Shown here: piece by piece, positions 8,595 to 18,721 of the stretch
Layout of the letters: every line of letters starts with the position of its first letter
Numbering within the stretch: position 1 is the first letter of the stretch
Assembly (NCBI RefSeq): GCF_030345695.1
Contig: NZ_JAUASV010000015.1
Location: forward strand, 1 to 64,000
DNA length: 64,000 bases
Reading direction: 5' to 3'
From: Galbitalea sp. SE-J8
Lineage (GTDB): Bacteria > Actinomycetota > Actinomycetes > Actinomycetales > Microbacteriaceae
Made by a program: the position numbers and the translations under genes
Notes under the pieces: generated by a model
Told to the model about the DNA's origin: nothing
What the model saw: the letters and a program-made list of their open reading frames with translations, nothing else
The model's database searches: none

Positions 8595-8795
8595 GCGGGC
8601 GGGGGTGGTCTCGAGACGCGACCGTCGCTTCGCCGGGCGCTCCTCGACCAGCGGGGCCGACCAGCGGGGCCGGCCAGCGGGGCCGGCCAGCGCGCCGGGC
8701 GCTCCTCGACCAGCGGCGGGGCCGACAAGCGGGGCCGGCACGGGAGGGAGGTCGGCCGCCGACCGGCACGAGCGGGGGAGGCCCCAGGGCTCGCA

Positions 8796-8801
8796 TAGGA
8801 T
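8796..8801 (+). promoter_or_regulatory. Candidate -10 (TAGGAT) of the lysA-hom-thrC-thrB genes
   Basis: TAGGAT lies about 64 nt before the lysA start, just outside the repeat block. No clear -35 is visible 17 nt upstream. Confidence 0.3.
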
Positions 8802-8865
8802 GGGGGCGCTCGTGCCGCGGTCCCGGCCCGCGGGACCCCCCGCCGCATCCGTTCGAGGTCGACCC

Positions 8866-10296
8866 GTGTCCCAGTCTCCGCTCGCTCCCGCGTGGCTCGA
8901 CGTCCCGGACGACGCGAACGCCCTCGCCCCGGCCGTGTGGTCGAGCGGCGCGACGCGCGCCGCGACGGGCGAGATCGCGATCGCCGGCGTCACCGCGACG
9001 GCGCTCGCCCGCGAGTTCGGCACCCCGCTGTACGTCGTCGACGAGGCGGATGCCCGTGCCCGGGCGACCGCAGTGAAGGCCGCGTTCGACCGCGAGTTCG
9101 CGCGCGTCGGCTCGGCAGCGAGGGTGTACTACGCGGGCAAGGCGTTCCTCTCCACGCAGGTGGTGCGCTGGATGCTCGACGCGGGACTGAACATCGACAC
9201 GTGCACCGGGGGAGAGCTCGCCGTCGCGCTCGCCGCGGGCGCCGACCCCGCGCGCATCGGCCTGCACGGCAACAACAAGAGCCTCGCCGAGATCGATCGT
9301 GCGGTGAGCGTCGGCGTCGGCGCGATCGTGATCGACTCCCTGATCGAGATCGACCGGGTCGCGGATGCCGCCGCGCGCCACGGCCGCGTGCAGAACGTGC
9401 GGCTGCGCATCAACTCCGGCGTGCACGCGTCGACCCACGAGTACCTCGCGACCGCGCGCGAGGACCAGAAGTTCGGCATCCCGCTCGCCGAGGCGGAGGG
9501 CACGGTCGAGCGCATCCGTTCGCGCCCGCAGCTGCGCTTCCTCGGCCTGCACTCGCACATCGGCTCGCAGATCTTCGAATCGGACGGCTTCGCCGAGGCC
9601 GCGCGACGCCTGCTCGCCGTGCACGCGCGGCTGCTCGCGGGCGGCGAGGTGCCCGAGCTCAACCTCGGCGGCGGCTTCGGCATCGCCTACACGAGCGTCG
9701 ACGAGCCGCTCGCGTTCGACGAGATCGCGGCGCGCTTCGCCCGGATCGTCGCGGACGGCGCCGCCGAGGCCGGCGTGCCCGTGCCGATCGTCGCGATCGA
9801 GCCCGGCCGGTCGATCGTCGGCCCGGCCGGCGCGACGCTGTACGAGGTCGGCACGATCAAGGACGTGCTCGTCGACGGCGAGCACGTGCGCAGGTACGTG
9901 TCGGTCGACGGCGGCATGAGCGACAACGCGCGGACCGCGCTCTACGGCGCCGATTACAGCGTGCGCATCGCGAACCGCGTGACGGATGCCGCCCCCGCCC
10001 TCGTGCGCGTCGCCGGCAAGCACTGCGAGTCGGGCGACATCGTCGTGCAGGCCGACTACCTGCCGGGCGACGTCGCGCCCGGGGACCTGCTCGCGGTGCC
10101 CGCCACCGGCGCCTACTGCTGGTCGCTCGCGAGCAACTACAACCACCTCGGCCGCCCCCCGGTCGTCGCGGTGCGCGACGGCGCGGCCCGCGTCATCGTG
10201 CGCGGCGAGACGGAGGCCGACCTGCTCGTGCGGGACGTCATCCTCGACCCCGTCCGCGCGGACGAACCGGACCGCGCTCTCGAAGGAGACCAGTGA
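8866..10296 (+). CDS. lysA: Diaminopimelate decarboxylase
   Basis: A 476-residue fold III PLP enzyme that converts meso-diaminopimelate to L-lysine, the last step of lysine synthesis. Lys92 in YYAGKAFL is the PLP-binding residue; LGLHSHIGSQIF, LNLGGGFGIAY, IEPGRSIV and the CESGDI dimer-interface motif are all present. GTG 8866 is chosen for gagg 7 nt upstream and for matching the family N-terminus. The following hom start overlaps its stop (GTGA), so translation is coupled. Confidence 0.96.
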   Translation: MSQSPLAPAWLDVPDDANALAPAVWSSGATRAATGEIAIAGVTATALAREFGTPLYVVDEADARARATAVKAAFDREFARVGSAARVYYAGKAFLSTQVVRWMLDAGLNIDTCTGGELAVALAAGADPARIGLHGNNKSLAEIDRAVSVGVGAIVIDSLIEIDRVADAAARHGRVQNVRLRINSGVHASTHEYLATAREDQKFGIPLAEAEGTVERIRSRPQLRFLGLHSHIGSQIFESDGFAEAARRLLAVHARLLAGGEVPELNLGGGFGIAYTSVDEPLAFDEIAARFARIVADGAAEAGVPVPIVAIEPGRSIVGPAGATLYEVGTIKDVLVDGEHVRRYVSVDGGMSDNARTALYGADYSVRIANRVTDAAPALVRVAGKHCESGDIVVQADYLPGDVAPGDLLAVPATGAYCWSLASNYNHLGRPPVVAVRDGAARVIVRGETEADLLVRDVILDPVRADEPDRALEGDQ

Positions 10297-11603
10297 TCGA
10301 GTACCGCAACCTCAAGGTCGCACTGCTGGGCGGCGGCGTCGTCGGCGCCAACGTCGCCGACCTGCTGCTGAAGCACGCCGACGAGCTCGCGGGCCGGGCC
10401 GGCGCCGGCATCGAGCTCATCGGGGTCGCGGTGCGCAACCCCGGCGCCGAGCGCGTGCCCGCGATCCCCGCCGAGCTGCTCACGACCGACGCGCTCGCCC
10501 TCATCCACGGTGCCGACATCGTCGTCGAGCTCATGGGCGGGCTGGAGCCCGCGCGCACGTACATCCTCGAGGCGCTGCACAGCGGGGCGGATGTCGTCAC
10601 CGCCAACAAGGCCCTGCTCGCCACCCACGGTCCCGAGCTCTTCGACGCCGCCGAGCGGGTCGGCGCGCAGCTCTACTACGAGGCGGCGGTCGCGGGCGCC
10701 ATCCCGATCATCCGCCCGCTGCGCGAGAGCCTCGCGGGCGACCGGGTCACGCGCATCCTCGGCATCGTCAACGGCACGACCAACTACATCCTCGACCGCA
10801 TGGACCGGCAGGGCGAGGACCTCGCCCCCGTGCTCGCCGACGCCCAGCGGCTCGGCTACGCCGAGGCGGACCCGACGGCGGATGTCGAGGGCTACGACGC
10901 CGCGCAGAAGGCCGCCATCCTCGCGAGCCTCGCCTTCCACTCGACGGTCCCGCTCGACGCCGTGCACCGCGAGGGCATCACGGGCGTCACCCTCGAGCAG
11001 GTCACGGCGGCCCGGGCCGCGGGCTACGTCGTCAAGCTGCTCGCGATCTGCGAGCGCGTCGAGACGGCGGACGGCAGCGCCATCAGCGCGCGCGTGCACC
11101 CCGCGCTCGTGCCGCTCGCGCATCCGCTCGCCGCCGTGCACGGCGCCAACAACGCCGTGTTCATCCAGGCCGAGGCGGCCGGCGACCTGATGTTCTACGG
11201 CGCGGGCGCCGGCGGTCCCCAGACGGCGTCGAGCGTGCTCGGCGACCTCGTCTCGGCGGCCCGGCGCCACGTCGTCGGCGGCCCCGGCGTCGCGGAGTCG
11301 ACGCACGCGAACCTGCCGATGCTGCCCATCGCGAGCGTCGTCACGCGCTACCAGATCACCCTCACCGTGCTCGACCGCCCGGGCGTGCTCGCGACTATCG
11401 CGACGGAGTTCAGCGAGCGGGGCGTGAGCGTCGAGCAGGTGTCGCAGTCCGTGTCGACCGGCGGGGATGCCCCGACCGCTAGCCTGGTCGTCGTCACGCA
11501 CGCCGCCCCCGAAGCGGCCCTCGCCGCGTGCGTGTCCGCGCTCGCGGGGAGCGACGTCGTGGCATCCGTCGATTCCGTCCTCCGAGTCATCGAAGCCCAG
11601 TAG
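10293..11603 (+). CDS. hom: Homoserine dehydrogenase
   Basis: A 436-residue enzyme reducing aspartate semialdehyde to homoserine with NAD(P)H, at the branch to threonine, methionine and isoleucine. It has the Rossmann motif [33 protein letters not shown], the INGTTNYIL-type signature ([12 protein letters not shown]) and [22 protein letters not shown]-terminal ACT domain (about 350-436, [17 protein letters not shown]) suggests feedback control by threonine. The start has a strong GAAGGAGA site and overlaps the lysA stop. Confidence 0.97.
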   Translation: MIEYRNLKVALLGGGVVGANVADLLLKHADELAGRAGAGIELIGVAVRNPGAERVPAIPAELLTTDALALIHGADIVVELMGGLEPARTYILEALHSGADVVTANKALLATHGPELFDAAERVGAQLYYEAAVAGAIPIIRPLRESLAGDRVTRILGIVNGTTNYILDRMDRQGEDLAPVLADAQRLGYAEADPTADVEGYDAAQKAAILASLAFHSTVPLDAVHREGITGVTLEQVTAARAAGYVVKLLAICERVETADGSAISARVHPALVPLAHPLAAVHGANNAVFIQAEAAGDLMFYGAGAGGPQTASSVLGDLVSAARRHVVGGPGVAESTHANLPMLPIASVVTRYQITLTVLDRPGVLATIATEFSERGVSVEQVSQSVSTGGDAPTASLVVVTHAAPEAALAACVSALAGSDVVASVDSVLRVIEAQ

Positions 11604-11631
11604 ACCCGCTGGCAGAGTAGAAAGACCGCAC

Positions 11632-12702
11632 GTGGCCCATCAGTGGCGTGGAGTGCTCCACGAATACCGCGACCGTCTCGACGTCACCGACGCGACCCCG
11701 ATCGTCACCCTCGGCGAGGGCGGCACGCCGCTCATCCCCGCCGGCGCGCTGTCGAACCGCACGGGCGCGCGCGTCTTCGTGAAGTTCGAGGGCATGAACC
11801 CGACCGGCTCGTTCAAGGACCGCGGCATGACGATAGCGGTCTCGAAGGCCGTCGAGCACGGCGCGAAGGCGGTCATCTGCGCCTCGACCGGCAACACCTC
11901 CGCCTCCGCGGCGGCGTACGCGACGCACGCGGGCATCACCGCGGCCGTGCTCGTGCCCGAGGGCAAGATCGCGCTCGGCAAGCTCGCCCAGGCCATCGCG
12001 CACGGCGCCGAGCTGCTGCAGGTGCAGGGCAACTTCGACGACTGCCTCGACATCGCGCGCGACCTCGCCGCGAACTACGCCGTGCACCTCGTCAACTCGG
12101 TCAACAACGACCGCATCGAGGGGCAGAAGACGGGCGCGTTCGAGGTCGTCGACGTGCTCGGCGACGCGCCCGACTTCCACGTCATCCCGGTCGGCAACGC
12201 GGGCAACTACACCGCCTACCACCGCGGCTACCGCGAGTACCTCGCCGACGGCGTGTCGACGAGGCTCCCGCGGATGTTCGGCTTCCAGGCCGCGGGCAGC
12301 GCGCCCATCGTCACGGGCCGGGTCGTGAAGAACCCCGAGACGATCGCGAGCGCGATCCGCATCGGCAACCCCGCGTCGTGGGAGCTCGCGCTCGCCGCCC
12401 GCGAGGACAGCGACGGCTACTTCGGCGCGATCACCGACGAGGCGATCCTCGACGCCCACCGCATCCTGTCGAGCGAGGTCGGCGTGTTCGTCGAGCCGGC
12501 GAGCGCGATCGGCGTCGCGGGACTGCTCGAGCGAGCGGATGCCGGCGCGATCCCGGCGGGAGCGACCGTCGTCATCACGGTCACCGGCCACGGGCTCAAG
12601 GACCCGCAGTGGGCGCTGAAGTCCGCGGACGGCGCCGAGGTGCAGCCGACGGTCGTGCCCGTGGACGTGCCGCAGATCGCATCCGTCCTGGGCCTTACGT
12701 GA
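11632..12702 (+). CDS. thrC: Threonine synthase
   Basis: A 356-residue fold II PLP enzyme turning O-phosphohomoserine into threonine. Lys62 in [11 protein letters not shown] binds PLP; the phosphate-binding loop [14 protein letters not shown] and the C-terminal [13 protein letters not shown] are intact. It is the short form lacking the N-terminal extension of E. coli ThrC, as in other actinobacteria. It follows hom by 28 bp and its stop overlaps the thrB start (GTGA). Confidence 0.97.
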   Translation: MAHQWRGVLHEYRDRLDVTDATPIVTLGEGGTPLIPAGALSNRTGARVFVKFEGMNPTGSFKDRGMTIAVSKAVEHGAKAVICASTGNTSASAAAYATHAGITAAVLVPEGKIALGKLAQAIAHGAELLQVQGNFDDCLDIARDLAANYAVHLVNSVNNDRIEGQKTGAFEVVDVLGDAPDFHVIPVGNAGNYTAYHRGYREYLADGVSTRLPRMFGFQAAGSAPIVTGRVVKNPETIASAIRIGNPASWELALAAREDSDGYFGAITDEAILDAHRILSSEVGVFVEPASAIGVAGLLERADAGAIPAGATVVITVTGHGLKDPQWALKSADGAEVQPTVVPVDVPQIASVLGLT

Positions 12703-13655
12703 CCGAGGGCGCGCCCGCGCCGAGCCCGCTCCCGGTCGGGCGCTCGGTCGCGGTCACGGTGCCCGCGACGACGGCCAACCTCGGCCCCGGTCTCGACACG
12801 CTCGGCCTCGCGCTCGCGCTCTACGACGAGCTCGAGGTCACGGTGCGCGCGGCACCCGGCGCGAGCGTCGAGGTGCACGGCGTCGGCGAGGGGGTCGTGG
12901 AGACCGACGAGTCGAACCTCGTCGTGCGCTCGATCGCGGCGACGTTCGCGGCCTACGGGTATCCCGTGCCCGGGCTCGACCTGGTGGCGCGCAACAGCAT
13001 CCCGCACGGCCGCGGCCTCGGCTCCTCGGGCGCTGCGATCGTCGCCGGCGTGATGGCCGCCCGGGGCCTGCTCGAGGGCGTCGTCGACATCGACGCCGAC
13101 GGGCTGCTCGCCGTCGCGACCGAGCTCGAGGGACACCCCGACAACGTCGCCCCCGCGCTGTTCGGCGGCCTCACGATCGCGTGGACGACGCCCGAGGGGC
13201 CCGGCGCGAAGAAGCTCATCGTGCACCGGGGCGTCTCGCCGCTCGTGCTCGTGCCCGAGGCGACGCTGTCCACAAAGCTCGCGCGCTCGCTGCAGCCCGC
13301 CCAGGTGCCGCACGAGGACGCGATCTTCAACGTGTCCCGCTCGGCGCTGCTCGTCGCGGCGCTCACCCAGAGCCCCGAGCTGCTGCTCGCGGCGACCGAG
13401 GACCGGCTGCACCAGAACTACCGGGCGAGCGCGATGCTCGAGACGGATGCCCTCATCCGCCTGCTGCGCGCGCGCGGTCTCGCGGCCGTGGTCTCCGGTG
13501 CCGGGCCGAGCGTGCTCGTGCTCGCGAGCGATCCGGCCCAGCGCCAGCTCGCCGTCGACCTCGTGGCGGCTGAGGGTTCCACCGGCTGGCAGGCGCTCAT
13601 GCTCGCCGTGGATTTCAAGGGTGCTACAGTGGCCACGCGCCAGGTAGAAGCCTGA
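12699..13655 (+). CDS. thrB: Homoserine kinase
   Basis: A 318-residue GHMP-family kinase that phosphorylates homoserine with ATP to supply ThrC. It shows [19 protein letters not shown] at the N-terminus, the ATP-binding loop [15 protein letters not shown] and the C-terminal GHMP motif [12 protein letters not shown]. Its GTG start is embedded in the thrC stop, so the pair is translationally coupled. Gene order thrC then thrB directly upstream of rho is typical of Actinobacteria. Confidence 0.97.
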   Translation: MTEGAPAPSPLPVGRSVAVTVPATTANLGPGLDTLGLALALYDELEVTVRAAPGASVEVHGVGEGVVETDESNLVVRSIAATFAAYGYPVPGLDLVARNSIPHGRGLGSSGAAIVAGVMAARGLLEGVVDIDADGLLAVATELEGHPDNVAPALFGGLTIAWTTPEGPGAKKLIVHRGVSPLVLVPEATLSTKLARSLQPAQVPHEDAIFNVSRSALLVAALTQSPELLLAATEDRLHQNYRASAMLETDALIRLLRARGLAAVVSGAGPSVLVLASDPAQRQLAVDLVAAEGSTGWQALMLAVDFKGATVATRQVEA

Positions 13656-13794
13656 AAGCTTCCCCGGTCGCTCTCTTATCACCGGTCGTCGACCGTCCGC
13701 CCGAATCTGTGCGCGGCAACCGCCGACCATCTCTCCACCGGATGCCCGCTCGCAGAATGACCGGCACCCGCGTGGCGGAAGGAATCCACCAACT
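13656..13794 (+). other. rho leader region, 139 bp
   Basis: No gene is seen. ggaagg lies 12 nt before the GTG start, longer than ideal. Rho leaders are often sites of autogenous attenuation; C-rich segments are present here, but no specific terminator or site can be proved. Confidence 0.4.
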
Positions 13795-15906
13795 GTGACC
13801 GATGTCGATGCCCGCCGTACGGGCGACACCGCCGACCTGACCGCCCTCCGCATCCCCGAGCTCGTGAAGCTCGCCGGGGAGCTCGGCATCGTCGGCGCCT
13901 CCAAACTCCGAAAGGGAGAGCTCGTGAACGCGATCAACGACGTTCAGAACACCCAGGACGCCGCCCCGGCCCCCGCCGAGGTGCCCGCCGAGGTGCCGGC
14001 CGCCGAGGCTGCACCCGTCGATGCCGAGGCTCCCGCCGAGGACCCGGCCCCCGCGGACGCCGCCCCCGCCGACCCGGCGGCGCCCGTGACGGATGCCGTG
14101 CCCGCCGCCGACGCGCCCTCCGCCGACGTGCCCGCCGCGACCGGGGCGCCCGTGGCATCCGGTGCGGACGCGCCGGCCGTCGAGGCTCCCGCCGCGACCG
14201 GCGGATCCCGTCGCCGCGGCTCGCGCCGTGCGACCATGGGCGACGCCGAGGCCCGTGCCGCGGCCGCCGCCGCCGTCGAGGACCTCGTCGCGCAGCAGTC
14301 CGCGGGCGGCGAGAACGCGCCCAAGTCCGCCACCGCCCACGTCTCCGAGAACGCGATCGACGCGCTGCTCGACGGCGTCGTGCCGTCCGGCGAGGGCGAC
14401 GGCGCCGAGCCGCAGCGCGAGCCCGGCCAGGGCCGCAGCCGCAACCGCAACCGCCGCGGCGGCCAGGGCGGCCAGGGCCAGGGCGGCCAGGGCCAGAACG
14501 CGCAGAACCAGAACGCGCAGAACCAGAACGCGCAGAACCAGAACACGCAGGGCGAGCGCGGGCAGAACACGCAGACCGAGCGCGCGCAGAACGGTCAGCA
14601 GGGCACCGCGAACGGCCAGCAGCAGACCCAGCAGCAGAACGGCCAGAACCCGTCGCAGGGCGACGCCGAGGGCGGCGAGCGCAGTGGCCGCAGCCGCTAC
14701 CGGGACCGCAAGCGCGGCCGCGGACCCGTCGGCGACGACTTCGAGCCCGAGATCAGCGACGACGACGTGCTCATCCCGATCGCGGGCATCCTCGACGTGC
14801 TCGAGAACTACGCCTTCGTGCGCACGAGCGGATACCTGCCCGGCACGAACGACGTCTACGTCTCGCTCGGACAGGTCAAGAAGTACAACCTGCGCAAGGG
14901 CGACGCGGTCGTCGGCTACGTGCGCCAGCCGCGCGGCGACGAGCAGCAGGGCCGTCAGAAGTACAACGCGATCGTCAAGATCGACTCGATCAACGGCCTG
15001 ACCCTCGAGCAGAACGCCGAGCGCGTCGAGTTCTCGGCGCTCACGCCGCTCTACCCGCAGGAGCGCCTGCGCCTCGAGACCGACGCCGGCAAGCTCACGC
15101 CGCGCATCATCGACCTGGTCGCGCCCATCGGCAAGGGCCAGCGCGGGCTCATCGTCTCGCCGCCCAAGGCCGGCAAGACGCTCGCGCTGCAGGCGATCGC
15201 GAACTCGATCGCGGCGAACAACCCCGAGGTGCACCTCATGGTGGTGCTCGTCGACGAGCGCCCCGAAGAGGTCACCGACATGCAGCGCACGGTGAAGGGC
15301 GAGGTCATCGCCTCCACCTTCGACCGCCCCGCCGAGGACCACACCACGGTCGCCGAGCTCGCCATCGAGCGCGCGAAGCGTCTCGTCGAGCTCGGACACG
15401 ACGTCGTCGTGCTGCTCGACTCGATCACCCGCCTCGGACGCGCCTACAACCAGGTCGCGCCCGCCTCGGGTCGCGTGCTCTCGGGCGGCGTCGACGCGGC
15501 CGCGCTCTACCCGCCGAAGCGCTTCTTCGGCGCGGCGCGCAACGTCGAGGAGGGCGGCTCGCTCACGATCATCGCGACGGCGCTCGTCGAGACCGGGTCG
15601 AAGGCCGACGAGGTGATCTTCGAGGAGTTCAAGGGCACCGGAAACTCCGAGCTCCGGCTCTCGCGCCAGCTCGCCGACAAGCGCATCTTCCCCGCGGTCG
15701 ACGTGAACGCATCCGGAACCCGTCGCGAGGAGATGCTGCTCGGCCCCGACGAGGTCAAGGTCACCTGGAAGCTGCGCCGCGCCCTCGCGGGCCTCGACAC
15801 GCAGCAGGCCACGGAGACCGTGCTCGGCAAGCTCAAGGAGACGAGCTCGAACGTCGAGTTCCTGCTCGCGATCCAGAAGTCGCTGCCCGGCGCCGAGAAG
15901 GAGTAA
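13795..15906 (+). CDS. rho: Transcription termination factor Rho with long disordered insert
   Basis: A 703-residue hexameric RNA-dependent ATPase. Residues about 10-50 are the Rho N-terminal helical domain ([18 protein letters not shown]). Residues about 60-310 are an insertion: first Ala/Pro-rich acidic, then basic ([11 protein letters not shown]) and Gln/Asn-rich with NAQNQ repeats. The S1-like RNA-binding domain begins near 325 ([19 protein letters not shown]), then the ATPase core with Walker [12 protein letters not shown], Walker [17 protein letters not shown] and the Q-loop region. The core is intact; the insert makes it far longer than the ~420 residues of E. coli Rho, as is common in Actinobacteria. 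Confidence 0.97.
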   Translation: MTDVDARRTGDTADLTALRIPELVKLAGELGIVGASKLRKGELVNAINDVQNTQDAAPAPAEVPAEVPAAEAAPVDAEAPAEDPAPADAAPADPAAPVTDAVPAADAPSADVPAATGAPVASGADAPAVEAPAATGGSRRRGSRRATMGDAEARAAAAAAVEDLVAQQSAGGENAPKSATAHVSENAIDALLDGVVPSGEGDGAEPQREPGQGRSRNRNRRGGQGGQGQGGQGQNAQNQNAQNQNAQNQNTQGERGQNTQTERAQNGQQGTANGQQQTQQQNGQNPSQGDAEGGERSGRSRYRDRKRGRGPVGDDFEPEISDDDVLIPIAGILDVLENYAFVRTSGYLPGTNDVYVSLGQVKKYNLRKGDAVVGYVRQPRGDEQQGRQKYNAIVKIDSINGLTLEQNAERVEFSALTPLYPQERLRLETDAGKLTPRIIDLVAPIGKGQRGLIVSPPKAGKTLALQAIANSIAANNPEVHLMVVLVDERPEEVTDMQRTVKGEVIASTFDRPAEDHTTVAELAIERAKRLVELGHDVVVLLDSITRLGRAYNQVAPASGRVLSGGVDAAALYPPKRFFGAARNVEEGGSLTIIATALVETGSKADEVIFEEFKGTGNSELRLSRQLADKRIFPAVDVNASGTRREEMLLGPDEVKVTWKLRRALAGLDTQQATETVLGKLKETSSNVEFLLAIQKSLPGAEKE
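14498..14550 (+). repeat. 15-bp tandem repeat in rho
   Basis: aacgcgcagaaccag is repeated three times with a fourth partial copy, encoding NAQNQ units inside the Gln/Asn-rich insert. In-phase unit length allows copy-number change without frameshift. Confidence 0.8.
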
Positions 15907-15911
15907 CGCCC

Positions 15912-16988
15912 GTGTTCGAGTCCGTGAGCGGGCTCGTCGCGGAGCACGAGGAGCTGGGTCGCCAACTGGGCGACCCGGCCCTGCACGCCGATCCCGCGCG
16001 GGCCAAGAGGGTCAACCGGCGATACGCCGAGCTGTCCCGGATCGTGCGCGCGCACGAGGACTGGCTCTCGGCGGGGGAGGACCTCGGCGCGGCGCGCGAG
16101 CTGGCATCCGAGGATGCCGCGTTCGCCGACGAGGTGCCGGCGCTCGAGGCCGCGCTCGCCCAGGCGCAGGAGAGGCTGCGGCGGCTGCTCATCCCCCGCG
16201 ATCCGGACGACGGACGTGACGTGATCATGGAGATCAAGGGCGGCGAGGGCGGCGAGGAGTCGGCGCTGTTCGCGGCCGATCTGCTGCGCATGTACCTGCA
16301 CTACGCCGAGTCGCGCGGCTGGAAGACCGAGCTGCTCGAGCGCACCGAGTCCGACCTCGGCGGGTACAAGGACGTGCAGGTCGCCATCAAGGCGCCCGGG
16401 GCGACCGACCCCGCCGACGGCGTCTGGGCGCACCTCAAGTACGAGGGCGGCGTCCACCGCGTGCAGCGGGTGCCCGCGACCGAGTCGCAGGGCCGCATCC
16501 ACACGTCGACGACGGGCGTGCTCGTGTTCCCGGAGGTCGACGAGCCGGAGGAGGTCGAGATCGCGGCGAACGACATCCGCATCGACGTGTTCCGCTCGTC
16601 CGGCCCCGGCGGCCAGAGCGTCAACACGACCGACTCGGCCGTGCGCATCACGCACCTCGCGACGGGCATCGTGGTGTCGATGCAGAACGAGAAGAGCCAG
16701 ATCCAGAACCGCGAGGCCGCGATGCGCGTGCTGCGCGCCCGGCTGCTCGCGCGCCAGCAGGAGGAGCTGGATGCGGTCGCCTCCGACGCGCGTCGCAGTC
16801 AGATCCGGTCCATGGACCGCTCCGAGCGCATCCGCACGTACAACTTCCCCGAGAACCGCATCGCCGACCACCGCACCGGCTACAAGGCCTACAACCTCGA
16901 CCAGGTGATGAACGGCGCCCTCGAGCCCGTCATCGACGCGTGCATCGCGGCGGACGAGGAAGCGCGGCTCGCCGCCCTGGCCGTCTGA
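15912..16988 (+). CDS. prfA: Peptide chain release factor 1
   Basis: A 358-residue class I release factor that reads UAA and UAG at the ribosomal A site and triggers peptide release. The stop-codon anticodon-like PAT motif is in RVPATESQG and the catalytic Gly233-Gly234-Gln235 in [15 protein letters not shown]. Aaggag 8 nt before GTG 15912 lies within the end of rho, only 5 bp upstream, so it is likely co-transcribed with rho. The modifying enzyme PrmC is encoded next. Confidence 0.97.
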   Translation: MFESVSGLVAEHEELGRQLGDPALHADPARAKRVNRRYAELSRIVRAHEDWLSAGEDLGAARELASEDAAFADEVPALEAALAQAQERLRRLLIPRDPDDGRDVIMEIKGGEGGEESALFAADLLRMYLHYAESRGWKTELLERTESDLGGYKDVQVAIKAPGATDPADGVWAHLKYEGGVHRVQRVPATESQGRIHTSTTGVLVFPEVDEPEEVEIAANDIRIDVFRSSGPGGQSVNTTDSAVRITHLATGIVVSMQNEKSQIQNREAAMRVLRARLLARQQEELDAVASDARRSQIRSMDRSERIRTYNFPENRIADHRTGYKAYNLDQVMNGALEPVIDACIAADEEARLAALAV

Positions 16989-17060
16989 GCGGTGTCGGGC
17001 CGCGGGCGGGCGAGCAGCGGCGGTGACCGAATCGTGACCACCGACCGGCGCCCACGGGGC

Positions 17061-17066
17061 TAGGGT
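17061..17066 (+). promoter_or_regulatory. Candidate -10 (TAGGGT) upstream of prmC
   Basis: TAGGGT is located 38 nt before the prmC ATG in the 116-bp gap after prfA. A GTGACC sequence upstream is at 21-nt spacing, so the -35 is poor. Confidence 0.3.
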
Positions 17067-17104
17067 CGTAGCCGTTCGGAACCCGACCCGACACCACGGA
17101 GCCC

Positions 17105-18031
17105 ATGAGCATCACCGCCTCCCGCACGCCCGCAGCAGACACCGACCACACCGGCGCCGACCGCACCGGCCCGGTCAAGCTCCCCGCACTCATGACCCGC
17201 AGCATCGAGGTGCTCACGCGCGCCGGCGTGCCGAACGCGGATGTCGACGCCGAACTGCTCGTCGCCCACGTGCTCGGCGCCTCGCGCGGCGACGTGCAGG
17301 CGCGCGAGATCGTCGGCTCGTCGATCCCGCGCGCGCAGGCGATCACGATCGAGGAGCTCGTCGCCCGCCGCGCAGCGCGCGAGCCGCTGCAGCACATCAC
17401 GGGCGTCGCGTACTTCCGCTCGCTCGAGCTCGCGGTCGGACCGGGCGTGTTCGTGCCCCGCCCGGAGACCGAGTCGGTCGCGCAGGTCGCGATCGACGCG
17501 CTGCGCGCCGCGGCGACGGATGCTCCCGTCGCCGTCGACCTCGGCACCGGAACCGGGGCGCTCGCCCTCGCGCTCGCGACCGAGGTGCCCGCGGCATCCG
17601 TCAGCGCCGTCGAGATCTCGCCCGAGGCGTTCATCTGGGCGCGCGAGAACGTGCGCCGGGCCGGCGCGCCGAACCTGCGCCTCGTGTTCGCCGATCTCGC
17701 GGTCGCGCTGCCCGAGCTCGACGGCACGGTCGACGTCGTCGTGTCGAACCCGCCGTACATCCCGCTCGGCGCGGTGCCGCGCGACCCCGAGGTGCGCCTG
17801 CACGACCCGGAGCTCGCGCTGTACGGCGGCCCGGACGGGCTCGACGTCGTTCGCGCGGTGTCCGCGACGGCGAAGCGCCTGCTGCGGAGCGGGGGAGCGG
17901 TCGTGATCGAGCACGGCGAGCTGCAGGGCGCGGCGATCCGCGCGCTGCTCGCCGCGGACGGCTGGCTCGACGCCGCGACGCAGCCCGACCTCACGGGCCG
18001 CGACCGCACCACCACCGCGCGTCGCGGGTAG
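17105..18031 (+). CDS. prmC: Release factor glutamine methyltransferase PrmC/HemK
   Basis: A 308-residue SAM-dependent enzyme that methylates the Gln of the GGQ motif of RF1 and RF2. The N-terminal helical domain covers about residues 25-110, the SAM-binding motif VDLGTGTGALALALA is near 140, and the catalytic Asn215-Pro-Pro-Tyr (VVSNPPYIPL) binds the substrate Gln. A ~20-residue Thr/Asp-rich N-terminal extension precedes the conserved part, so a later start is possible, although ggag lies directly before ATG 17105. Confidence 0.95.
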   Translation: MSITASRTPAADTDHTGADRTGPVKLPALMTRSIEVLTRAGVPNADVDAELLVAHVLGASRGDVQAREIVGSSIPRAQAITIEELVARRAAREPLQHITGVAYFRSLELAVGPGVFVPRPETESVAQVAIDALRAAATDAPVAVDLGTGTGALALALATEVPAASVSAVEISPEAFIWARENVRRAGAPNLRLVFADLAVALPELDGTVDVVVSNPPYIPLGAVPRDPEVRLHDPELALYGGPDGLDVVRAVSATAKRLLRSGGAVVIEHGELQGAAIRALLAADGWLDAATQPDLTGRDRTTTARRG

Positions 18032-18049
18032 GCGGCGGGCGGTCGCGAT

Positions 18050-18721
18050 CTACCGGTCCTGGGCGGCGAGTGGCCCCGATCGGGACGTCTCGCGGGCGGG
18101 GGCGCGGCCGGGGGAGCGCGACGCCGCGAAGGCGTCGACCGCGGCCCGCATCCGCGCGGCATCCGTGAACAGGTGCGCAGTGATGCCGACGGATGCCGCC
18201 CCCGCGACGTTCTCGGGCAGATCGTCCGCGAAGAACGTGTCGGCGGCGTCGGCGCCGTACGCCGCGAGCACCCGCTCGAACACGATCGGCTCGGGCTTGC
18301 GCGCGCCGTAGTGCGACGACGTGAACCGGTCGTCGCCGAACACCTCGACGAGCTCGGGCGCGAGCGCGTCGAGGTGCCGCAGCGTCAGCGGCCCGTTGTT
18401 CGTGAGCAGGCTCACCCGGCCGAGCGTCGCGGCGTGCCGCACGACGTCGATCGAGTCGGGCCACGGGCGCATCGCGGCGGCGCGGATGCGCACCCACTCC
18501 GCCTCGGACACGGGCCGGCCCATCGCGGCCGAGAACGCGGCGACGTACTCGTCGGCGTCGTACCCGCCGCGCTCGGCGTGCCACTCGCCGGCCTCGTTCC
18601 ACCAGCGGCGGCGCAGCTCGGGCAGGTCGTGACCGGTCAGCTCGGACAGCAGCGTCATCCGTGCGCGCCAGTCGTAGTCGTAGAGCACGTTGTCCATGTC
18701 GAAGACGAACAGCAGGCTCAC
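18050..18721 (-). CDS. HAD family hydrolase (tandem paralogue, downstream copy)
   Basis: A 223-residue haloacid dehalogenase-fold phosphatase. The nucleophile motif is FDMDNVLYDYD near residue 7, the Thr/Asn motif LLTNNG is near 107, Lys lies in GARKPEP and the acidic motif is FFADDLPENV. A helical cap lies between motifs I and II. Its GTG start overlaps the stop of the upstream HAD gene by 4 nt. Shared landmarks (LYxYDxR, RWW, DDxxxNVAGAxSxGITAH) show that the two arose by duplication. The substrate is unknown. Confidence 0.85.
   Translation of the reverse strand: MSLLFVFDMDNVLYDYDWRARMTLLSELTGHDLPELRRRWWNEAGEWHAERGGYDADEYVAAFSAAMGRPVSEAEWVRIRAAAMRPWPDSIDVVRHAATLGRVSLLTNNGPLTLRHLDALAPELVEVFGDDRFTSSHYGARKPEPIVFERVLAAYGADAADTFFADDLPENVAGAASVGITAHLFTDAARMRAAVDAFAASRSPGRAPARETSRSGPLAAQDR

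Larger units (their letters stand above)
7995..8865. other. 871-bp gene-free stretch made of dispersed repeats
   Basis: No convincing gene lies between the DUF2993 protein and lysA. The stretch holds two copies of a hairpin element and at least five partial copies, in both orientations, of a repeat built on 'ggtctcgagacgcg' and 'gctcctcgaccagcgg' (about 8014-8060, 8080-8117, 8300-8334, 8358-8406 and 8606-8660). A short array of 'ccagcggggccgg' units runs at 8649-8690. The final 100 bp carry the likely lysA promoter. Confidence 0.7.

Noticed and set aside
8428-8865. N-terminal extension of lysA into the repeat region
   Set aside because: The upstream frame is repeat-derived and not conserved; GTG 8866 has a ribosome binding site and gives the normal LysA length.
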